In this document: positions 1 through 6,607 of the stretch, piece by piece
How the letters are laid out: each line of letters starts with the position of its first letter
Numbering within the stretch: the stretch's first letter is position 1
Assembly (NCBI GenBank): GCA_031177735.1
Contig: JAPSKJ010000085.1
Coordinates: 1-8,255 of the forward strand
Length of the DNA stretch: 8,255 nucleotides
From: Nocardioides sp.
GTDB taxonomy: Bacteria > Actinomycetota > Actinomycetes > Propionibacteriales > Nocardioidaceae
Reading direction: 5' to 3'
Translations under genes and position numbers: made by a program
Notes under the pieces: model-generated
Told to the model about the DNA's origin: nothing
Databases searched by the model: none
Seen by the model: the letters and a program-made list of their open reading frames with translations, nothing else

Positions 1-6
1 TCACCC

Positions 7-96
7 ATGCCCTCGAGCTCCCGTGCGCTCGGCAGCGTGCTCGCTGCCACGCTCGCCCTCTCCACCCTGACGCTCGCGCCCCTGGCTGCAGCCTCG
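7..96 (+). other. Signal peptide region of the large secreted protein
   Basis: The first ~30 codons encode a short polar N-region with one Arg (residue 6), an Ala/Leu/Val/Thr hydrophobic core (about 9-28) and small residues (AAAS) suited to signal peptidase I cleavage near residues 28-31. A long Ala/Pro/Thr/Ser low-complexity stretch follows, typical of a linker outside the cell. The N-region carries little positive charge, so the true start could lie slightly upstream of the window. There is no lipobox Cys. Confidence 0.65.
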
Positions 97-3000
97 ACCG
101 AGGCTCCCTCCCCCGCCGCGAGCACCAACGCGGAGCCCACCGCCGCTGCGACGCCGTCGCAGACCTCCACTCCTGGGGTCCCCGCGACGCCGACCGCCAG
201 CGAGTCGGCCACCGCGACGTCCTCGCCGGACCCCGGTGCGCCGACGCAGAGCGCATCGAGTGCGTCGCCGACGTCGAGCACCGCCGCGCCGTCGGCCGCC
301 GCCGCGGCTGAGCGGCCCTCGGCCCAGGACCTGTTCATCTCCGAGATCCACCCCGACAACGGCAACGCCGGCGGCGGCATCCCTGACAACTTCGAGTTCT
401 TCGAGGTCACCAACACCACCGGCACCGCGATCAACCTCGCGGCACACGGCATCGGCATCGGTTACAGCACCAGCGGTGCTCCCACCGACGCCAACCAGGC
501 GACAGTGAAGTTCGCCGTCAGCGACGGCGTCCGCGACAACGCGGTCGCTCCGGGCCCGCTCGACGTCACCGTGCCCGCCCACAGCAGCACGGTGTTCTGG
601 CTCGAGTACGGCACAGCGGGCACGACGCTGGACACCTACGTGAAGACGGAGGCGGACTTCCGCACCTTCTTCGAGGGGATGCCGGCCGACACCCCGATCG
701 TCCGGGTCGAGGGTCAGGCCGGCATCGCCAACGGCGGGAAGCGCGGCCTCTCCCTGGTCGACGCCTCCGACCCCGCCGCACCCAGCGTGGTGACTTGGTC
801 CTATCTGCCCGAGCGCGCGCCGGCCACCCCCGCCGTCTCCACCCACTTCCGGGTGCCGGCGGAGCCGGCCGCCGACAGCACGGCAACCGACAAGTACGCG
901 GCCACGGTGCTGTCCGCGGAGACGCCGAGCCCCGGCACCACGACCGCGGCCCAGCTCGAGCCGGCTCCGGTGACGACGCCCACGGCGTCGCCGACGGCGT
1001 CGCCGACGACGTCCCCCACGGCCGAGCCGACCACCTCCCCGACGTCCGAGCCGACCAACTCCCCCACGTCCGAGCCGACCACCGAGCCCGGCTCGGCTCC
1101 GGCACTCATGATCACCGAGATCAACGTCAACTCGGCCAACATGCCCAACGAGGCCGGCGTCTCCACCGACGCGTGGGAGTTCGTCGAGGTGCACAACACC
1201 ACCGACGCGGCGATCGACCTGACCGCGGCGGGTGTCGCGGTGGTCTACCTGAGCGGGTCGACCCCCAAGACGCTCACCTACCCGGCCGGCACGACCATCC
1301 CGGCGCACGGCACCGTGGTGTTCTGGGCCCGCAACGCGACGTACTCGGGCGCCGCTGCGCTGACCGATGAGCAGTTCCGCGCCCACTACGCCAGCCTCGG
1401 CGTGACCGGGAGCTACACGTTGGTCCACCTCGACGGGCAGAACGGGCTCAACAACTCCGGCACCTCGATGTACCTCACCCAGGCCGGCACCGAGCTCGCC
1501 CGGGTGACCTGGACCGGCACGGACGTTGCGACCGACCGCACGGTGACCTACGGCCTGCCGCCGGCCGGCAGCACGCAGCTCAGCGTCCACGGCGTGCAGC
1601 AGGCGCCGACGCCGGGTGCCGTGGCGCAGAGCCAGCTGAGCGCACCGACGACGTCGCCGACGCCCACCGTCACCGCTTCTCCGACGACCAGCCCGACGAG
1701 CACCCCGACGGCCGACCCGACGCCGACCGTGCCCGAGCAGGGCCCGCCGCCGGCGACCGACCCCACCCTGCAGGCGCCGATCCTGCAGGTCACCGAGGTG
1801 GCTCCCGACACCGCCAACGTCGGCGGCGCCGACGGCTATGAGTTCATCGAGGTCTACAACGCCTCCGACGCTGCGGTCTCGTTCGCCGACTTCACCATCA
1901 ACTACCTCTACATCGACGGCAGCCTGAAGACGACCAACGCGGCCCTGTGGCCCGCCGTGCCCCACGACCCCGTTCTCGAGCCGGGCCGGACGCTGGTGCT
2001 GTGGATCAAGAACGGGGGCAACACCGCCCTGACCGCCGCCGACTTCAACCGCCACTTCGGCTCCCGGCTGACCGCCGGGGTCGACCTGGTCGAGATCTAT
2101 TCCGGCGGCATGGCCAACGGCGGCCTGCGCGGCATCCAGGTGATGACCAACACCGGCCACGACATCAGCCGGGCCTACTACATGGATGACAGCCAGACCG
2201 TCGCCGACCAGCCGATCCACTACAAGTGGGCCGGGGACGCGGCCCAGGAGCTGATCGGCACCGGCACGGCGACTCCCGGCTACGCCGCCCCCGACCAGGT
2301 CCCTGCCGGCCTGGTCGCCACGCCGGCGGACTCGAGCGCCCCGGTGATCGAGGACCTCAGCGGCGGCACCGACGCCCCGCAGACCGACGGCCTCGCGCTC
2401 GACTTCGAGGTCACCGACGACCAGCTGGTCCGCACCGTGCGCCTCACCGTCGAGACCGACATCGACGAGCCCACGACCCGCAACCTGCAGGCCGGCGCAC
2501 CCGACCGCTTCACCTACGCCATCCCCGAGGTCGACCTGTTCGGCAAGGAGTGGGTGGAGTACACCGTCACCGCCTCCGACGGCACGCACACCACCACGCT
2601 CGGCCCCGTCCGCATCACCTTGCAGGAGTCCGAGCCGGACCCGGTCCGGCTCAACGTCGAGGACGGCCAGCACGTCGGCGGTCTGACCCGGCTCTCCGCC
2701 ACCACCTCCGGCGACCCGGCCGCTCTCGCGGTCACGGTGGACGGCACCCCGGTGGCGGCCGAGCCCGCGCTCGAGACCTCTCCTGTCTTCGCGTTCGAGG
2801 CGACCAACACCGATGCCTTCTTCCGCAACGGCGTCCGGATGGGCGAGCAGGTCCTGACCGTCTTCGACCAGGGCTTCTACGAGCGCGTCGAGACCGTCGC
2901 GACCGACATCCCGGTCGAGCAGGTCGTCCAGGGCCAGCCGCTGACGGTCGGCATCTACGCCGGCACCAAGGCGTGGCCGCAGCCCGATCCCAAGGAGAAC

Positions 3001-5628
3001 AACGACGACTTCTCGGCGCTCAACCTGCGGCTCGCGCTGCCCGACGGGCGCGTGCTGCGGCCCGTCAGCTGCGCGGCCGGCGGTGAGACCGCGCCGGAGG
3101 CGGTGCGCGCGTGCCCCGACCCGACGACCCGGATCGGCTTCAACGATGCCAACCTGGTCTACTTCACCGCCACCTTCCAGGTCCCGGACGACGCCTTCAC
3201 CTCGCGGGCGCACACCTGGGACACCACGACGGTGGCGGACGGCCCGCACACCGTGCGTGCCGTGGCAGGCGACGAGTCCGCGACCGCCACGGTGACGGTG
3301 GACAACACCGCGCCCGAGATCACGCCGTCGATCTCCAGCCGGGTCTACCGCGGCGACTTCGTCGTCGACGCCCAGGCCAGCGACACCGGCTCGGGTGTCG
3401 CCGACATCACCGCCACGATCGACGGTGAGCCGGTGACGCTGCCGTGGTCGGCCTCCTCCCTCACCATGGAGCCGGGCACGCACACGGCGGCCTTCCTCGC
3501 CGCCGACGAGATCGGCAACTCCGCGGCGGTGACCGTCGAGTTCACCACCGCGGACGAGCAGCCGAGCGCCGAGCCGGTTCCGCCGACCGACCCGCAGGTG
3601 ACCGCTCCGGTGGAGCTCCGGGCCACCGTCGACTCACCGGAGGGCGACGACCTCACGGTCCGGTTCCGCGAGGGTTACTCCTACGACCCGGCCGACGCGC
3701 AGGTGAAGGCCTACGCCGGCACCGCGCACGACGCGCTGGCCACCGACCGCGAGGGTCGCACCCTGCTCACCGGCGAGCAGCTGACCCGGATGGCCGGCGC
3801 CGACGGCCTGACCGAGGAGATCTCCTCCGACACCGAGCTGCCCTACCAGCTGTTCACCGTGCAGGTGCCGGCCGACGCCGGTGCCGACGCCAGGGCGCGG
3901 CTGGCCTGGGCGGGCACGGCCAACCCCGGCGCCAAGGTGCTGCTCCACGTGCGCGACACCGAGACCGGACGCTGGGAGGAGGTCGACCGCCACGTCACCT
4001 CCGGCGACGAGGCGGAGACCTTCACCCTCGGCGGCCTGGTGCCCACGGCCGGCCACGTCGAGGGCGGCGAGATGACCGTCCTGGTCCAGCACTCGGAGGG
4101 CTTCGCAGGCGAGGTCCGCTCCACCCGTGACAGCCAGGCGCCGGCGTACCACCAGGGCGCGACGCCGCGGAACCAGTACGACTTCACCATCGCGTGGGAG
4201 TCGGACACGCAGTACTACAACGAGGAGTTCTACGACCACCAGCTGGCGATCCACGAGTTCCTGCTCGACCAGCGCGACGAGCTCAACATCCAGTACCTCA
4301 TCCACACCGGCGACATCGTCGACGAGTACGACAAGCCCCAGCAGTGGAAGAACGCCGACGAGGCCTACCGGATGCTGGACCAGGCCGGGCTGCCCTACGG
4401 CGTCCTGGCCGGCAACCACGACGTCGGTGGCCACGCCGAGGACTACTCGACCTACGGCGAGTTCTTCGGCAAGGACCGCTACCAGGGCAACCCGTGGTAC
4501 GGCGGCCAGATCCAGAACAACCGCGGCCACTACGACCTGGTGAGCGCGGGCGGGGTCGACTTCCTGATGCTCTACATGGGCTGGGGGCCGGTCGACGAGC
4601 ACATCGCCTGGATGAACGAGGTCATCGCGCGCTACCCCGAGCGCAAGGTGTGGATCAACCTGCACGAGTTCATGCTCACCACCGGTGGGCTGGGCCCGAT
4701 CCCGCAGCGGATCATGGACGAGGTCGTGGCCACCAACCCGAACGTGTTCGCGGTGTCCTCCGGCCACTACCACGACGCCTACACCCGCACCGACGAGTTC
4801 GACGACGACGGCGACGGCACCTCCGACCGCACCGTCTACTCGATGCTCTTCGACTACCAGGGCCTCCCCGAGGGCGGCCTGGGCTATCTGCGGCTGATGC
4901 ACTTCGACAACGCCGGCGAGCAGATCGTCGTGCGGACCTACTCGCCGTCGCTGAAGGACTTCGACTCCGACGACGCCTCGCTGAACAACCCTCCCGGGAT
5001 GCAGGACTTCACCATCCCGTACGGCGAGGTCGGGATCGAGCCGGCCGAGAAGACGCTGGGGACGGACTCGTTCCGGGCCGACATCCTCACCACGCGGACC
5101 ATCGCCGAGCAGAGGGGCGTGCCGTCGGGCACCACCGTCTCCGCGTCGTGGAACGCGCCCGAGGGCGAGCGCGGGTGGTACGTCGAGACGACCGGCCCGT
5201 ACGGCGGTGTGGACTACTCCGCCGTGCAGATGCTGAGCGTCGAGCCGGCCCCGACGAGCACGCCCACTCCGTCGCCGGAGCAGCCCACGCCCACCACGCC
5301 GGCGCCGTCCGGCTCGAAGCCGGCGGAGACGATCACCGCTGTCGTGCCGCCGGTGAAGCTCGGCGGCCGGAACGGCTCGACCGTCACCGTGAGCCTGTCC
5401 GCCAACGGCCAGCCGGTCACCGGCACCGTGCTGCTGGCGGTGAAGGGCAAGGTGTTCGAGTTCGCGGTGGTCGACGGCGTCGGCTCGGTCAAGCTCGGCA
5501 AGGTGCTGCGCAAGCTGGCCGGGGCGAAGAAGAAGAAGGCGGTCAAGGCGACGCTGGTCTTCACCGGATCCGCCCAGGTCGACCCGTTCACGACGGGCGT
5601 GAGGATCAAGGTCACGAAGCGCCGCTGA
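7..5628 (+). CDS. Secreted multidomain lamin-tail / calcineurin-like metallophosphoesterase protein
   Basis: Predicted exported phosphoesterase of 1873 aa. Residues 1-30 look like a Sec signal peptide (Arg6, hydrophobic 11-28, Ala-rich cleavage region). Three LTD domains lie at about 107-315, 366-545 and 592-765; each starts with an ISEI/ITEI/VTEV strand and carries an EF-x-EV-x-N motif (130-136, 391-397, 612-618) and a later FW/LW strand. Pro/Thr/Ser linkers separate them (31-102, 318-364, 545-590). Ig-like beta modules fill about 776-1370. The metallophosphoesterase domain (about 1390-1655) shows SDTQ (1399-1402), GDIVD (1435-1439), GNHD (1469-1472), NLH (1551-1553) and GHYH (1586-1589), the metal ligands of the calcineurin superfamily. 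A Thr/Pro linker (1746-1770) leads to a basic Ig-like end module (1772-1873). There is no LPXTG motif or C-terminal membrane segment. Bacterial LTDs are known to be fused to extracellular hydrolases. The substrate is unknown. The reading frame is open to the window edge, so an upstream start cannot be excluded; no RBS is visible in the six bases available. Confidence 0.9.
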   Translation: MPSSSRALGSVLAATLALSTLTLAPLAAASTEAPSPAASTNAEPTAAATPSQTSTPGVPATPTASESATATSSPDPGAPTQSASSASPTSSTAAPSAAAAAERPSAQDLFISEIHPDNGNAGGGIPDNFEFFEVTNTTGTAINLAAHGIGIGYSTSGAPTDANQATVKFAVSDGVRDNAVAPGPLDVTVPAHSSTVFWLEYGTAGTTLDTYVKTEADFRTFFEGMPADTPIVRVEGQAGIANGGKRGLSLVDASDPAAPSVVTWSYLPERAPATPAVSTHFRVPAEPAADSTATDKYAATVLSAETPSPGTTTAAQLEPAPVTTPTASPTASPTTSPTAEPTTSPTSEPTNSPTSEPTTEPGSAPALMITEINVNSANMPNEAGVSTDAWEFVEVHNTTDAAIDLTAAGVAVVYLSGSTPKTLTYPAGTTIPAHGTVVFWARNATYSGAAALTDEQFRAHYASLGVTGSYTLVHLDGQNGLNNSGTSMYLTQAGTELARVTWTGTDVATDRTVTYGLPPAGSTQLSVHGVQQAPTPGAVAQSQLSAPTTSPTPTVTASPTTSPTSTPTADPTPTVPEQGPPPATDPTLQAPILQVTEVAPDTANVGGADGYEFIEVYNASDAAVSFADFTINYLYIDGSLKTTNAALWPAVPHDPVLEPGRTLVLWIKNGGNTALTAADFNRHFGSRLTAGVDLVEIYSGGMANGGLRGIQVMTNTGHDISRAYYMDDSQTVADQPIHYKWAGDAAQELIGTGTATPGYAAPDQVPAGLVATPADSSAPVIEDLSGGTDAPQTDGLALDFEVTDDQLVRTVRLTVETDIDEPTTRNLQAGAPDRFTYAIPEVDLFGKEWVEYTVTASDGTHTTTLGPVRITLQESEPDPVRLNVEDGQHVGGLTRLSATTSGDPAALAVTVDGTPVAAEPALETSPVFAFEATNTDAFFRNGVRMGEQVLTVFDQGFYERVETVATDIPVEQVVQGQPLTVGIYAGTKAWPQPDPKENNDDFSALNLRLALPDGRVLRPVSCAAGGETAPEAVRACPDPTTRIGFNDANLVYFTATFQVPDDAFTSRAHTWDTTTVADGPHTVRAVAGDESATATVTVDNTAPEITPSISSRVYRGDFVVDAQASDTGSGVADITATIDGEPVTLPWSASSLTMEPGTHTAAFLAADEIGNSAAVTVEFTTADEQPSAEPVPPTDPQVTAPVELRATVDSPEGDDLTVRFREGYSYDPADAQVKAYAGTAHDALATDREGRTLLTGEQLTRMAGADGLTEEISSDTELPYQLFTVQVPADAGADARARLAWAGTANPGAKVLLHVRDTETGRWEEVDRHVTSGDEAETFTLGGLVPTAGHVEGGEMTVLVQHSEGFAGEVRSTRDSQAPAYHQGATPRNQYDFTIAWESDTQYYNEEFYDHQLAIHEFLLDQRDELNIQYLIHTGDIVDEYDKPQQWKNADEAYRMLDQAGLPYGVLAGNHDVGGHAEDYSTYGEFFGKDRYQGNPWYGGQIQNNRGHYDLVSAGGVDFLMLYMGWGPVDEHIAWMNEVIARYPERKVWINLHEFMLTTGGLGPIPQRIMDEVVATNPNVFAVSSGHYHDAYTRTDEFDDDGDGTSDRTVYSMLFDYQGLPEGGLGYLRLMHFDNAGEQIVVRTYSPSLKDFDSDDASLNNPPGMQDFTIPYGEVGIEPAEKTLGTDSFRADILTTRTIAEQRGVPSGTTVSASWNAPEGERGWYVETTGPYGGVDYSAVQMLSVEPAPTSTPTPSPEQPTPTTPAPSGSKPAETITAVVPPVKLGGRNGSTVTVSLSANGQPVTGTVLLAVKGKVFEFAVVDGVGSVKLGKVLRKLAGAKKKKAVKATLVFTGSAQVDPFTTGVRIKVTKRR
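1000..1095 (+). repeat. 24-nt tandem repeat encoding an 8-residue Pro/Thr/Ser linker unit
   Basis: Four consecutive 24-nt units start at 1000, 1024, 1048 and 1072. They encode SPTTSPTA, EPTTSPTS, EPTNSPTS and EPTTEPGS, forming the linker between the first and second LTD domains. The decamer CGAGCCGACC recurs at exact 24-nt spacing (1023, 1047, 1071). The unit is a multiple of three, so copy-number change would alter linker length without breaking the frame. The linker between LTD2 and LTD3 (near 1640-1740) is compositionally similar but less regular. Confidence 0.7.
5320..5628 (+). repeat. Duplicated C-terminal module, plus-strand copy
   Basis: This stretch encodes the last ~103 residues of the large secreted protein. 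It is closely matched by the last ~98 residues of the minus-strand gene at the right end of the window (7831-8138). Shared blocks include TVTVSLSANG, EFAVVDG, GSVKLGK, LRKLAG and AVKATLVF; by-eye protein identity is about 70%. DNA blocks of more than 20 identical bases occur around the AVKATLVF codons. The fold looks like a bacterial Ig-like (Big_3_5-type) repeat with a Lys/Arg-rich end. Confidence 0.85.
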
Positions 5629-5653
5629 TCCTTCGGTCTCGGATCGCACCACA

Positions 5654-5689
5654 CGCAGGGGGTCTGCCCGTCAGGGCGGGCCCCCTGCG
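5654..5689 (+). terminator. Hairpin terminator after the large secreted-protein gene
   Basis: A 16-bp stem pairs 5654-5669 with 5674-5689 around a GTCA loop (5670-5673). All positions pair if two T-G wobbles are allowed. It begins 26 nt after the TGA stop. No T-run follows, which is usual for I-shaped actinobacterial hairpins. Its sequence resembles the hairpin at 7771-7800 read on the minus strand. Confidence 0.8.
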
Positions 5690-5732
5690 GGCGTCTGGCA
5701 CAGGCGCCGAGCGGGGAGCAGCGATCTCACCA

Positions 5733-5758
5733 CTTTTAGTCTAGTCTTTTGGTCGACT
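5733..5758 (+). promoter_or_regulatory. AT-rich promoter/operator candidate with 13-nt imperfect tandem repeat
   Basis: Two adjacent 13-nt units, CTTTTAGTCTAGT (5733-5745) and CTTTTGGTCGACT (5746-5758), match at 10 of 13 positions. The region is strikingly AT-rich compared with its surroundings. TAGTCT occurs twice (5737-5742 and 5742-5747) and fits the actinobacterial -10 pattern TANNNT. An AGTC...GACT inverted arm pair (5738-5741 and 5755-5758) is also present. No convincing -35 was found. It sits 23 nt upstream of the ABC-like start codon, so it is likely the core promoter and possibly an operator. The binding factor is unknown. Confidence 0.45.
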
Positions 5759-5771
5759 TAGCGACGACCAC

Positions 5772-5776
5772 GGAGG
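5772..5776 (+). promoter_or_regulatory. Shine-Dalgarno site deciding the ABC-like gene start
   Basis: GGAGG is followed by a five-base spacer and ATG at 5782. It favours this start over the in-frame TTG at 5749, which would add 11 residues with no family resemblance. Confidence 0.75.
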
Positions 5777-5781
5777 CGCGT

Positions 5782-6597
5782 ATGTCCAGGCGAGAAGGAC
5801 CCACCTACGACCCGGTCTACGACCCGGCCGCCAGCGCGGTGCGCGTCCGCGGCCTGCGCAGGCGGCTGGCCGCCGACGCCGGTGTGCTCGACGGGATCGA
5901 CCTCGACATCCGCCCGGGGGAGCTCGTGGCGGTCGTGGGCCGACGCGGAAGTGGGCGGCGTACCCTCCTGCGCGCGCTGGCCGGCGAGGGCTCGGTCGCC
6001 GGCTCCGGACACGTGCGCGTGCCGGACACCGTCGAGCACCTGGGTGCCACGCCCCGGCTGCTGACCTGGAAGCGGGTCCTGGACTCCGTCGCCAGCGGGC
6101 TGGTCGGCCACGACACCGGCCTGCGTGCGCGCCGCGCCCTGGCGGCCGTCGGCCTGGCCGAGCGTGCGGACGACTTCCCCGGCGACCTCTCCCCCGTCGA
6201 CCGGCACCGGGCCGACCTGGCCCGCGTCTTCGCCCGCCGTCCCGAGCTCCTCCTCGCCGACGCCCCGTTCGCTCCGCTCGACCCGGTCAGCCGGATCGCC
6301 GTCGGCCGCCAGCTGCGCGCGCTGGTCGACGAGCACGCGCCGACGGTGGTGCTGGTGACCGACGACATCCACGAGGCGATCACGCTGGCCGACCGCGTCG
6401 TCCTCCTCGACGACGGCGCCGTCCACCTCGACGTGCCGGTCTTCCTGCGTGGCCGCCGGCCGCAGGCGGAGCCGGAGTACGCCGCGCTGCGGGACTACCT
6501 GCTCGCCGAGATCGCCCGGCCCTCGACTCGCGACGAGGCGGCCGGCGCGAGGGTCACGGCGCGGGGCCCGGCGACGGCACGCCGGGACACGGCCTGA
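5782..6597 (+). CDS. SsuB/TauB-family ABC ATPase-like protein with degenerate catalytic motifs (probable pseudo-ATPase)
   Basis: A 271-aa protein whose whole length follows the SsuB/TauB/NrtD nucleotide-binding domain: PGELVAVVG (45-53), PRLLTWKRVLDSV (91-103), RRPELLLAD (152-160), EAITLADRVVLLDDG (198-212). The catalytic positions are changed. Walker A is GRRGSGRRT (53-61), with Arg for Lys59 and for Ser60. The Q-loop Gln is Ala (about 89). LSGGQ is LSPVD (136-140). Walker B keeps Asp160 but the catalytic Glu is Ala161. The H-loop His is Asp194. The D-loop Asp167 remains. ATP hydrolysis is therefore unlikely; the protein may bind partners or act as a regulator. The ATG at 5782 is chosen because GGAGG lies five bases upstream; a TTG at 5749 is in frame but lies inside the AT-rich promoter element. 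No permease or binding-protein gene is adjacent. It is convergent with prfB, 10 nt apart. The frame is intact with normal GC-rich codons, arguing against a decaying pseudogene. Confidence 0.85.
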   Translation: MSRREGPTYDPVYDPAASAVRVRGLRRRLAADAGVLDGIDLDIRPGELVAVVGRRGSGRRTLLRALAGEGSVAGSGHVRVPDTVEHLGATPRLLTWKRVLDSVASGLVGHDTGLRARRALAAVGLAERADDFPGDLSPVDRHRADLARVFARRPELLLADAPFAPLDPVSRIAVGRQLRALVDEHAPTVVLVTDDIHEAITLADRVVLLDDGAVHLDVPVFLRGRRPQAEPEYAALRDYLLAEIARPSTRDEAAGARVTARGPATARRDTA

Positions 6598-6607
6598 CCG
6601 GTCGGGT

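Noticed and set aside
1..3483. Open frame of 1160 codons on the minus strand opposite the large secreted-protein gene
   Set aside because: It reads as Arg/Gly/Val/Asp-rich sequence with no recognisable domain, and lies wholly antisense to a gene with clear domains. Long antisense frames are expected in GC-rich coding DNA where TAA/TAG/TGA are rare.
3634..5652. Open frame of 672 codons on the minus strand
   Set aside because: Antisense shadow of the phosphoesterase part; low-complexity Val/Leu/Asp/Gly composition, no motifs and no separate RBS context.
4194..5744. Open frame of 516 codons on the plus strand in another phase
   Set aside because: Overlaps the metallophosphoesterase coding region out of frame and runs through the terminator hairpin; Arg-rich shadow translation.
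5733..5758. McbR-type sulfur-regulator site (TAGAC-N6-GTCTA)
   Set aside because: The element has TAGTC rather than TAGAC and lacks the N6-spaced inverted arms, so no known operator can be named.
5749..5781. TTG start extending the ABC-like protein by 11 residues
   Set aside because: It lies inside the AT-rich promoter/repeat element, has no SD and adds non-family sequence; the ATG at 5782 has GGAGG at proper spacing.
5782..6597. ABC-like gene as FtsE, because it neighbours prfB
   Set aside because: It is on the opposite strand, convergent, and its PRLLTW and EAITLADRVVLLDDG segments fit SsuB/TauB/NrtD rather than FtsE.
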